Below are positions 45,981 through 54,989 of a stretch of DNA of 64,000 nucleotides, one piece after another; the first letter of the stretch is position 1, and every line of letters starts with the position of its first letter. The stretch is from the NCBI GenBank assembly GCA_963930645.1, contig OZ005661.1:196834532-196898531 (forward strand), given 5' to 3'. The position numbers and the translations under genes are program-made. Origin of the DNA: Salticus scenicus (taxonomy: Eukaryota > Arthropoda > Arachnida > Araneae > Salticidae). Below the pieces are notes generated by a model. It was not told the origin of the DNA. It saw nothing but the letters and a program-made list of their open reading frames with translations, and made no database searches.

Positions 45981-46298
45981 ACCGAGGTAGCCTAGTATGA
46001 AGAGCGCCGGGCTCGTAATTGGAAGATTGAGGGTTTGATACTCTAGCTAGCCAAAGACCGTCGTGTAGAGTAATGGTGGCTGGTGCACATAAATTCTGTC
46101 GTGGCCACAATTTCCTCCATGTTCCTATCAAAAATTATACCCGTGGGGGTAACCGAAGCGGGAGATCCATCTGTTCCGCTGAGGATCAAAACTGTAATGG
46201 CATGTCTCCGGATCACCTCTAGAGTTGAGTCCCAGACCGTCGCCAATTGTCCATTGCGCAGTACTACTGCAACATAAAACCGTCCAACCAACCAAAAA
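45981..46298 (+). mobile_element. full-length Thr-type SINE
   Basis: The head ACCGAGGTAGCCTAGTATGA contains the A box. GAGCGCCGGGCTCGTAATTG keeps a CTCGTAA anticodon-like loop, and GGGTTTGATACTC (46031-46043) is the B box. The body and a CCAACCAACCAAAAAATAA tail follow. No convincing target duplication is seen. The 152-codon minus ORF at 46501-46043 crosses this SINE and the adjacent MITE and is not a gene. Confidence 0.88.
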
Positions 46299-46330
46299 AT
46301 AATACATTTGGAAATACCGAAGTAATCTCC

Positions 46331-46768
46331 CCGTCGAGCAGATACACTAGTAGAGTACGGATTCCTTATACAGCCTATGGAGAAAAGTTCCCGAAACAAC
46401 ATTACGGTTTCTGCGCCTTCTTTTGGCGATAATCGTTTTTTTTTGGAAACTGGTTCTTGGAATTTTGCATGTTTTAAATTGTTTCTTCCTCTTACGACCA
46501 AAACTCCAAAGAAAAGTCAAACGGAACAGCTTTCAACCAATAACAAGAATTAGATTACTTGCTTTCCATTTCAGCTAGTGTAGGTTGTGGTTTATATTTA
46601 ACTTACACCCAACTGAAATATAAAACAGCGATAACAATGCTAGAGGAAACTTGCCTTGGTGAAAGTGGAACGTCGGTTTGACGAATTAATTGGTGGAATG
46701 GTGGGAATGAAATGTTGGAAAGCAAAAAATGTACTAGTCTGGGGTCTACTTTAATATCTCGTCGATGG
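46331..46768 (-). mobile_element. 450-bp MITE, copy with an empty-site partner
   Basis: The ends CCGTCGAGCAGATAC and (reverse complement) CCATCGACGAGATATT are imperfect inverted repeats. In the other half of the segmental duplication, AATACCGAAG and TTAACC(A/G)CGG are only about 20 bp apart (36,466-36,496), so the element is a clean later insertion. The interior matches 32,434-32,888. Confidence 0.85.
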
Positions 46769-47632
46769 ATGTGCCACTCTTAACCACGGCGATTAAAATT
46801 TCTACATTGTGACTCGAACCACTCCTGGGGTGAATCTTAGACCGTCGTTAGTTTTCTACTGCGTAGCTCCAATGTAATGTTGATTCTATTCAACTTCAAC
46901 GTTAACTGAGCTGACAGCAAGCCATTTTAATTTCACACTTTGATAATTCTTTGCATTTCTTCGGACAAAAATTAAAGGTAGAATTGTAGATTATCTCCAG
47001 TTGCCCATTGCGGAGCTCTAATGAGATATTAACCTATACTAATTATTTTCTGTAGAGTTATTTGTTCGTCGAAGTTTCGAATTGCTTAATATCTTATAAA
47101 AAAAATGCATTCTGGTTTGAAATTCTCTCATTTTGTTTTAAATAAACAGCTTTTTGTTATATATATAATGTTCCATTTTATTTCAATTTATATGAAAATC
47201 CTGATTTTTTTTTTTTTTTTTTTTTGGTAAAGGTCGTTATTAAAAACTTGGCGTTAACGAACTCGCAATTGTCACTGACACAGCTTTAAGTAAGATTTCG
47301 ACTAAGTAATTCGAAATCTGATAAATTTTCAGGTTTTTGTTAATAATTTTGAATTATCATGTACTCGACTGCGTATGGAGTTCGTTCGGCTACCAAAGAG
47401 AAAGAAGAACAATTACGTCTATTTAATCTTCACAGGAATGAAATTTTCAAGAATGTAGTCGCAAATCACTTGCGTTTTTGGAAATATTGCAGACATGCTC
47501 TCATGTTTAATAATTTTTTCTAGTTTATCTATTGTGACTTATCAGCTAATATTTTAGAAAAATACTATTTATGATTAAATCTTATGCCAGTATTTTTAAA
47601 GGATCGGAGATTAGCACTTCAAAGAGTTCCAT

Positions 47633-47739
47633 TTTAAGAACTTAATTCGACAAGGATTTATTTAACAAAACAGTATTAAGCGAATTTTTTATATATAGGA
47701 ATTATTACAAGCGCTCGAATAATTTTTCTGCCGTCTGTA
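47633..47739 (+). mobile_element. right half of a foldback MITE
   Basis: GAACTTAATTCGACAAGGAT through CAGTATTAAGCGAATTTTTT to CTGCCGTCTGTA is a right arm without its left partner, sitting at the right edge of the segmental duplication. Confidence 0.8.
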
Positions 47740-48485
47740 CTAATAAGGAAAGGGCATGTTTTCAAACAAACTCTCTGTCAATCAATCTTTGTCACTCACG
47801 AGTGGAAAAGAACAGCCTGTATTGGTGGAAATACCAAGGTTTTGCCCTGAGTAGATGAGCAATGCCCTGAGTATAAACAAGTTTTTTCGCGCGTGACGTC
47901 ACCTGCGCTTTCCTTATAGGGTATTTTCTGTTCCTGTGCGTGTTATTGAAACAACGAAGCCATTCCCTCTGCAAAGGACCAAAATCATTACGGCATGTCT
48001 CCGGAAAATCTTTAGAGATGAATCGCAAACCATTTCCTTTTTTACCACTGTGTAGGAAGAATGTGCCACAACCGAATAATCAAGTCAGACAGTTTGTACT
48101 TACATTTTGCCAATTTTTTAGTTTGTATTTGTAAAAAAATCGGAACTCCGAAAATTCACGCGTTTCTTCTCACTTTGTACAAATTTAATGAAAATTGTAC
48201 TCGCTGTGAAAGTTCTAAAATTCTGATATATTTTTATAGCTTCTCGTAAATAAGGTGGGTAAGTTAGGAAGTTGGGTTTATTGCGCTATTGTAAATAAGG
48301 TAGGAAATCAAATCTTGAATTTCAATATTTTTCGATTGCTTAAAAATAACATATCGAAGAGATGTGAGCACTTTTAGAATGTACGAAAAGCACTATAGGT
48401 AATGACGTAATTATCAGAAACATTTTCACTGAAGCAATTTGTAAAACGTCAAAAAAATCTTTACAATTTTGATCTTCTTTGGAGG

Positions 48486-48516
<31 letters not shown>

Positions 48517-48690
48517 AGTGTAATGTCATTTAGGCGAACCACCCATTTGACTATATCCCGCACAGTTGCTAATTGATGTACAGATGTAGCGCGTCGTTTA
48601 ACACACTCAACTTCTCTTCTTTTGCTCACTTTCCTCCGCGCATTCCCTCTGTGGAGGAACAAAATCGTTGACTACATATTGAAGTACACT
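47740..48690. other. mixed sequence with SINE fragments and a poly(A) tract
   Basis: A SINE fragment lies at about 47,945-48,060 (CCATTCCCTCTGCAAAGGAC ... GGCATGTCTCCGG). A run of A lies at 48,486-48,513, with further eroded SINE-like strings to 48,660. No gene is recognised; the 62-78 codon ORFs here lack motifs. Confidence 0.5.
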
Positions 48691-48924
48691 CCGGACTAGT
48701 AATCTAATCTATTTGTTCCCAAAAATCACATCTGCATCAATCGACAAATCCATTCACCAAACCTGTTTTTTCAAATCAACATTTCACTTCCACCGAAGCA
48801 GGTTTCAAGTTCTATTAAAGCGATTATCGCCTAAAGAAGGCACTCATTCATCCAAAAAACCGTAGGAATTTTCCTCCGCAGCTGAGATAAGGAATACATA
48901 CTCCACTTCCTATCAGTACTCAAT
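48690..48924 (+). mobile_element. 450-bp MITE family, diverged partial copy
   Basis: AAAGCGATTATCGCCTAAAG, GGAATTTTCCTCCGCAGCTG and GAGATAAGGAATACATACTC align to the reverse complement of 32,434-32,888. The ends are eroded. Confidence 0.6.
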
Positions 48925-48939
48925 GATGAAAATTATAAT

Positions 48940-49235
48940 AGCCGGACCAGTGACAAGGGCTGCATCCGAGACCGTCGCCAACTACCCATTGTTCAGTACT
49001 GACATTAAATCCAACCAACAATTCTGAAGTGAATGAAATGTTTTCCATGTTTTTATCCAAAGTATACCTCCGGGGGTCACCGCAGCAGGGGAGCCAGCCT
49101 ATCCGAGGAGGATCAATATTATAATGGTATGTGTTCGGACTATCCTTAGCCATGAATTGGCAATTGATCATCGGATCGCAATGGGTAATTGATCATCGTC
49201 AATTGCCCATAGCGCAGCTTTAATGCGATAGTAAA
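48940..49235 (+). mobile_element. two eroded SINE 3' pieces
   Basis: CCGAGACCGTCGCCAACTAC ... AAATCCAACCAAC lies at 48,965-49,020. TTATCCAAAGTATACCTCCG GGGGTCACCG ... GCGCAGCTTTAATGCG ... AACCCAACA lies at 49,055-49,240. Confidence 0.65.
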
Positions 49236-49336
49236 CCCAACAAATTATTCAACTAATAAACCAATCATTCCTTCCGAAATACATCAAAATATGTGACGTG
49301 ATGACATGATTCCAGACCGCCCATTGGGTTGAGACT

Positions 49337-49553
49337 TACAGTCGGTAACAAAACTGTCCGAACACTAGCGAAAATTCCTATGTAAAAAAAGTACACTTCA
49401 TACGGTTTTGTTAAATAAATCCTCATCGAATCCTGTTCCTAGTCAATCTAAGAACAGAATTCGACAAGGATTTATTTAACAAAACCGTATGAAGTGTACT
49501 TTTTTTTAATATGAATTTTTGCTAGTGTTCGGACACTTTTCTTACCGACTGTA
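49337..49553 (+). mobile_element. foldback MITE (CGGTAAC subtype)
   Basis: Complete palindrome from TACAGTCGGTAACAAAACTG to its inverted end CTTACCGACTGTA, with TA borders. The internal pair TACGGTTTTGTTAAATAAAT / ATTTATTTAACAAAACCGTA is perfect, so this is one of the least diverged copies. Confidence 0.92.
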
Positions 49554-49689
49554 AATCGTTGTTAACTGTCTACTGTGTATCTCTAATGAGACATTATACC
49601 CACACAACTTTGTTAGACCTGGTTAGACGGAACAAGGCCACTCATATGTTTAAATTTTAATGAAAATGAAATAGTTATTCAAGTTCGCT

Positions 49690-50480
49690 TTTAGATGTTC
49701 TGCATAGTAAATTGAGTACATACCACTACTGGTTTGTCTACAAGAACACATGAAAGTATTCCAATGCATTACGATCTAGGTGAGTTATTTCTATAAACTA
49801 TATTTCAATAAATACTTTGTACAAATTTTAATAAAGTGGAAAGAGATATTTCTCAAATTAACTATCAGAAGTTTGCTATTTAAAATGGAATGCGTACCAC
49901 CACTGATTTGTGTACAGAAACACCGGAATGTATTCCAGAGCATTGTGATCTGTGACAGGTATTTCTATAAACCATATTTTGATAAATTTATTATGCATAA
50001 ATATTAAGGAAATTGAAAGATATTATTCATATGCACAAAAGAATGCTTTCTATAAAATATAGTGTGATTAGCATTAAGATTTACAAAGCCACACAAAAAT
50101 ATTCATTTTCCTTAAGGACTAGTATTGAAAATTTATTGGAATTGCAGTTTTGTTTACATTAAGTGCCTTTAACACTTTATAACAGCATTTAAGAGTGAAT
50201 ATGATTTGAATTAGTTTAAATGTCTCTCTAAGTGTTCGTCTGCTCGCCTCAGCTTCCGTAATTTTTTACAGAATGTTTATAATGTGATGTAGGTTATAGA
50301 AATTCACTATTTAATGTTCCCTTTTTAAAACGGCTTTAATAGGCACTGTACAACTTATTTGTGTACAAGGACACCGAAACAAATGCCAGTAAATTGCGTT
50401 TTAGGAGAGACTTTTTTTTTATTATTAATCATAAATAAATATTTTTCTACCACAAAAATCCTAAAGAAATTGATATTAAC
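49690..50480 (+). repeat. degenerate direct repeats, unit about 180 bp
   Basis: Three blocks start near 49,690, 49,870 and 50,300. Each has a TACC-ACTACTGGTTTGT / CCACTGATTTGTGTACA / ACTTATTTGTGTACA motif. That is followed by AACAC-GAA-GTATTCCA-TGCATT, then TATTTCTATAAAC and AATAAAT. No coding content is evident; the ORFs of 63-75 codons in them are not shared between units. Confidence 0.55.
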
Positions 50481-50639
50481 TATTAAAATTCTAAAATACT
50501 TTTGTCTACAGAATATGATAGGCTTACCGTTGAGATTAAAAATGTATTAAAGGCAATAATTGTAAATTGTTTGAATTGAATTTTCGTTTGTTTTAAACAT
50601 TTTAACACTTTGTAAGAGTGATTATGAATTCAATCTCAT

Positions 50640-50647
50640 GTCAGTCA

Positions 50648-50679
<32 letters not shown>

Positions 50680-51060
50680 AAATCGATGATTAGAATTTCA
50701 AAGAGTTTTCTTGTAAGTTAAACAAAAATACTTCAACGCGTTGAGCGCCAAGCGAATGCTTAATAAAATCCATTAAAATTCCTTAATGATATTAACCTGT
50801 AATAAATAAAAATTAAGTAAAGTTTCAATAAAGTTTCAATAATTACTTAAAACAATGTAATATTTTTAGTTCTATGTCATATTTTACACTGTCATCGGTT
50901 GACGCGGCTTTACATCATTTTTAACAGTCAGCCACCGATGGCTGACATGGTGCTCAACGTATTAACAATACTTAATTGCACTGGTCGAAAGTTTTTACTT
51001 CTTGTTATTCGTTTTAATGGGTCTGTTATTTAGAAAATCGGGATGAGAACACAAATTTAG
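50640..51060. other. low-complexity and possible element ends
   Basis: A T run lies at about 50,650-50,675, followed by a fragment related to 37,310-37,375 (AAAATCGATGATTAGAATTTCAAAGAG). CAACGCGTTGAGCGCCAAGC near 50,735 and GTGCTCAACGTATTAAC near 50,952 are a weak inverted pair that may bound a small element. Confidence 0.4.
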
Positions 51061-51322
51061 ATATATAAAAGGTAGCCAACCACTTTAAAGCACGTAGATA
51101 CAATATTTTTGTTAAAAACGACACAAAGCTTTTCGCCATTATAACAATAGCATAATCAGGTGTAATTGCGTTACATGGAACCAGCAATATATAAACAAGA
51201 GAAGTCCAAACGGATTAAAGTTACGATTACAATGCTATTGTTATAATGGCGAAAAGCTTTGTGTCGTTTTTAATAAAAATATTGTATCTACGTGTTTTAA
51301 AGTGGTTTGCTACCTTTTATAT
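51061..51322. mobile_element. foldback MITE with arms of about 92 bp
   Basis: The left arm is 51061-51153 (ATATATAAAAGGTAGCCAAC, GCACGTAGATACAATATTTT, CTTTTCGCCATTATAACAAT). The right arm is 51232-51322, its near-complete complement, including TTGTTATAATGGCGAAAAGC and GTATCTACGTG. About 78 bp separates the arms. The arms differ by only a few bases, suggesting fairly recent activity. Confidence 0.88.
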
Positions 51323-52299
51323 ATTATATATACACGTGAAATGTTTTCTAATTTTAAACAAATTTAGATAGTTTTTTCTGTTTTCTTAATTTTTTAAATA
51401 AAAATATTTGTAGCAGAATATCCTAGTCTGGACCTTGTGCCATAAAAACCAGCCAACCAAACAACCAGCTCAGTGAAAGTAATATTATAATTACAAATTT
51501 TTACCTTTGAGTAATCGAGTTAATTATTTTAAAATACACTCGCATGTGCGTTATTAAATTAATAAAAGAAAATCTTCTGAAAACTCATGTTGAGTAAAAT
51601 TAATAACTCTGGGGGTTAACAAAGCTTTGGAACGATTTACTCCGTGTTTTGTGATGGTAGTCTTCAAACACCCTTTAGAGGTGAGTTCAAGACCATCGCA
51701 AATTGCTTATTTCATAATTCTAATGAAACATAACATTCCATTCTTAGACAATTTTTATTTTTCCAATACATAAATTTACACGAAAAATTTTGAACAAAGG
51801 CCACATACAATGGGATCCACTGATTAAATAGTTTCAGTAAGAAAATATATCTCAGTGAAAGCAATGGGTAGAAATGGGCGTGTCAAATCAACTTTTTGAT
51901 ACATGACCATTCTAAACGACAAATTCCGAATCCGACTAGCGTCTACGCAAATAGTCTGTTTTAAAGTCATCAGTGGAATTATATCAGTATTTTCAGGACG
52001 TGATCAAACTACCCTCCCCTCGCCCTCGCAAAAAAAAAAAAAAAAAAAAAAAAATATTTTAGATATTGGGACATGTGAATAACCAGTCGTTATGATTTGA
52101 TATTGGCCAGTGATGCAGGATGAAAATATAATGAACATTTTATTTTGTTGTGGCTACACTAGTTCATAAATTTTCTTTGCTGAATGAGAGTAGTATAGTA
52201 ATGTATAGACAACATATTATTCTATGTAATCCATAAAGTACATTTATCTAGATGTAGAATTTTGTTTCTTATGTTTCTTTTATATTGTTTAATCTTCTT
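51323..52299. other. AT-rich sequence with eroded SINE ends
   Basis: SINE-like strings lie at about 51,420-51,470 (CCAGCCAACCAAACAACC tail) and 51,605-51,740. A poly(A) run follows at about 52,030-52,053. No gene is seen. Confidence 0.5.
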
Positions 52300-52514
52300 G
52301 ATTGATTGATTGATTGATAACACATATACATCAGATTTGTATGCTTGACTTCGCTGGTAAATCTTCGTCAGATAAAAGACAGATAGCATATGGCAGACTT
52401 ACAATATGAACAATTGGAAAAACACCCAGGGGCAGCGCGGGAATCGAACCCGCTGCCCTACGCTCGAAGGCGATTAGCAGTGTGTTGACATAACCACACG
52501 CCCACGGACGACCC
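52300..52514 (-). mobile_element. Ser-type SINE, well-preserved reverse copy
   Basis: On minus the head is GGGTCGTCCGTGGGCGTGTG, then a GCTAATCGCC anticodon-arm region. The B box is GGGTTCGATTCCCGCGCTGC, and the body ends TCTGATGTATATGTGTTATC with a TCAA microsatellite tail (52,301-52,318 on plus). It is better conserved than 31,311-31,497. Confidence 0.9.
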
Positions 52515-52568
52515 TATTCTTTTGAATATTTTAATATGGCTTTGAAGGTTGAAAAAAAAATTCTATCC

Positions 52569-53240
52569 TGACATATTATCATCGATGAACACTTCATCTA
52601 ATTAAGATATATTCCAAAAACTGAAATAAGTCTTCACTTACTCACGAGCTGTCAATTAAGCCTGAATAAAAATCTGGACTGCATTTTCTTCTATGCTCGT
52701 GATTTCTAATCATCCCATGACTAACATTAATGAGGATTGCTCGCCGTTCCTCAAGGACTTGCATTAGAAATACGAATTGACTGTTCTACGCTTTTTATAA
52801 ACATTAATTAACTTTTTATTATTTTATTATATCCAATTATATTTTTCAGTTTGTAATCTCCTTCACTTCTCTCTCTGATTCCAAAGTGAAAAGATGCATG
52901 ATAAGATGCATCCCAAATTAAAAATAAATACTAAGTTAAAATTAAATCTCAAATGATTTATTTATAACACTTATACTTTTCTACTATTTAGATTGGTTTT
53001 TTCAAAAGGTTCTGGTATAACGCATTTTAGATAAATGGATCAACAGATCAGAAACCCCACGGATATTCGGATATTACTTTGTTGTGAGACGCGCTGAAAC
53101 CGCTGCATAGAAGGTAAGTGAAGAAATTATTATTATTATTATTATAAGTCTTACCTTCCAACAAATACGTTTTAATTTATTTATTTAATTATCTCTATAA
53201 GATTTAATTAATAGTAACTTATTCAAAATATTTTTTATCA
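52569..53240 (+). repeat. 5' LTR of the Copia element
   Basis: It begins TGACATATTATCATCGATG and ends TTTTTTATCA. It contains a TTTTTATAAAC stretch (about 52,793) and AAAAATAAATA (about 52,920), candidate TATA and polyadenylation signals. An ATT microsatellite lies near 53,131. Confidence 0.95.
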
Positions 53241-53241
53241 T

Positions 53242-53256
53242 GATTATGAGACTGAC
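53242..53256 (+). promoter_or_regulatory. primer-binding site, internal elongator tRNA-Met
   Basis: GATTATGAGACTGAC starts one base after the LTR and is the exact complement of GTCAGTCTCATAATC. That string spans the anticodon stem-loop (CAU) of eukaryotic elongator tRNA-Met, as I know that tRNA. Drosophila copia is known to prime from an internal fragment of initiator tRNA-Met; this element would use the same strategy with a different tRNA. Confidence 0.8.
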
Positions 53257-53327
53257 GAAAGTCTCTAACTAAAATAAAACGAATATCCATAGTTTTATAT
53301 TATAATAAATATAAATAAATAGCCAAA

Positions 53328-54989
53328 ATGGCATTGAAAGAAAATATAACAATCGATAAACTTGACGATTCAAATTATACTACTTGGTCATTTAAAGCTG
53401 AAATGCTTTTGACCAAAGAAGATTTATTTGATGTCATAACTGATGCTCCACCAGAACCACTGACTACTGATTGGTCGAAAAAGAATAACAAGGCAAAAGC
53501 TCTGATAAACCTGTCAATAACTGATTCTCAAATTCCCCATATTAAGGATTTAACTAGTGCTAGAGAGATTTGGCAGAAATTAAAGAGCATTCAGGAACGC
53601 CCAAATCTCTCAAACAAACTGTATTTATTAAAAAAATTATACAGTTGCAAATTGTCCGAGGGGGAAAATGTGAACACTCACATCACTAAAATATTGGAAC
53701 TCAAACAAAAACTGTCTGCAATTGGTGAAACTATTGATGATGCTCACGTGTCCGCACTGCTTTTATGTTCTCTGCCTCCCTCTTATGATCCTTTAATTAC
53801 TGCGTTAGAAGGCAGGGATGAACAAGATCTAAATCCAACGTATATTCAAAATAAAATTATTGATGAATATAATCGAAGATCCTGCAATAAAAAATCAAAC
53901 ACCCATTCGGAAGATATTGCCACGGCGTACAGGGTTAACAAAAATAAATACAATTTCAAAAAACGCCCTAACAAATTTTGTACATATTGTAATTCAAAAA
54001 GTCACAATACCAGTGAATGTTGGTATCAAAAAAATAAAAAACCGAACAACGCGTCAGGAAATTATGATAAGGGTTTCAAAAATAGAAAATTTAATTCCTC
54101 ATTATGTTTTGAGACCAAATCCCAACGTATAAAAGGGGAACACTCCACCAGAGAGTTAAATAATTCTGATGAAGAGGTCGGGACAACTGTAAACAAAATA
54201 AAAAATTTAGCGTTCATTGCCAGTGACGAACACAAATCTAGTTGGATAGTCGACAGTGGCTGTTCAGCACATATCACGAATAATAAGAATCTATTTGAAA
54301 AAATTAAAGACACTGGTGTTTCAAACGTAGTTATCGCTAATGGAAATGTCTTAACCTCGCAAGGTTCGGGTGACATAATAATTAAAACTGAAACTGAAAT
54401 CGGGGAAGTAAATGAAATAAAGTTATTAGATGTTCTTTTCGTACCAGATATTGAAACAAACTTACTCTCTGTTAGTAAAGCCACTAAAAGTGGTTGCACA
54501 CTGATCTTCGAGAAAAATAAATGTCAGTTGCAAAAATATGGGAAAACTTTCCTTGAGGGGGAAATAAAAGGAAATCTTTATGAAGTAATACAACCGAAAT
54601 ATGATGCAAATGAACAAGTTAGATTAATATCTAATTGTAATAATAAGAAATGTATTACGTTATGGCACAAACGTCTAGGTCATAGAAATTTCGCAGATAT
54701 TAAAGAAATCATAGATAAGCAACTAGCCTTAGGACTTGACATAAATTTTTGTAAACACGATAAAACGTGTGAAACGTGCATAAAAACTAAATTAACAGAT
54801 ATGCCATATCCTAAGCAATCTAAGTACCGTGCAAATAGGGTACTTGAACTAATTCATACTGATATCTGCGGACCGTTTCAGACACCCTCTATAGGGGGAA
54901 AAACCTATTTCCTTACCCTTATTGACGATTATAGCAGGTTTACAATTATTTACCTCTTAACACATAAAAGTGAAGTATTGCAAAACTAA
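53328..54989 (+). CDS. Copia Gag, protease and N-terminal integrase (frameshifted end)
   Basis: The ATG at 53328 follows an A-rich leader and opens a 553-codon frame. Residues 1 to about 200 are a Copia Gag core (DSNYTTWSFKAEMLL near the start). A CCHC zinc knuckle, CTYCNSKSHNTSEC, begins at residue 218. The aspartic protease motif VDSGCSAH has its catalytic Asp at residue 309. The integrase zinc domain uses His447, His452, Cys481 and Cys484 (LWHKRLGH, CETCIKTK), and the first catalytic Asp of the integrase core is residue 512 (HTDICGPF). The frame runs into TAA at 54987-54989 just after ...HKSEVLQ, although integrase homology continues at once in another frame. This points to loss of one base in the A run at 54982-54985. 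The protein would package element RNA, process itself and help integrate the cDNA. Confidence 0.93.
   Translation: MALKENITIDKLDDSNYTTWSFKAEMLLTKEDLFDVITDAPPEPLTTDWSKKNNKAKALINLSITDSQIPHIKDLTSAREIWQKLKSIQERPNLSNKLYLLKKLYSCKLSEGENVNTHITKILELKQKLSAIGETIDDAHVSALLLCSLPPSYDPLITALEGRDEQDLNPTYIQNKIIDEYNRRSCNKKSNTHSEDIATAYRVNKNKYNFKKRPNKFCTYCNSKSHNTSECWYQKNKKPNNASGNYDKGFKNRKFNSSLCFETKSQRIKGEHSTRELNNSDEEVGTTVNKIKNLAFIASDEHKSSWIVDSGCSAHITNNKNLFEKIKDTGVSNVVIANGNVLTSQGSGDIIIKTETEIGEVNEIKLLDVLFVPDIETNLLSVSKATKSGCTLIFEKNKCQLQKYGKTFLEGEIKGNLYEVIQPKYDANEQVRLISNCNNKKCITLWHKRLGHRNFADIKEIIDKQLALGLDINFCKHDKTCETCIKTKLTDMPYPKQSKYRANRVLELIHTDICGPFQTPSIGGKTYFLTLIDDYSRFTIIYLLTHKSEVLQN

Larger units (their letters stand above)
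44575..47640 (+). repeat. segmental duplication, copy 2 (partner 35,060-37,330)
   Basis: It has the same block order as copy 1. Private gains include about 210 bp at 44,810-45,020, a plus-oriented Thr-type SINE at 45,981-46,298 and the 450-bp MITE at 46,331-46,768. Copy 1 has a full Ser-type SINE where this copy has only its first bases. Confidence 0.8.

Noticed and set aside
46043..46501. 152-codon minus ORF
   Set aside because: It crosses a SINE and a neighbouring MITE; the protein sequence is a chance translation of two mobile elements.
54062..54499. 145-codon minus ORF in the Copia element
   Set aside because: It is the shadow of the Gag/protease frame on the opposite strand, with no independent motif.
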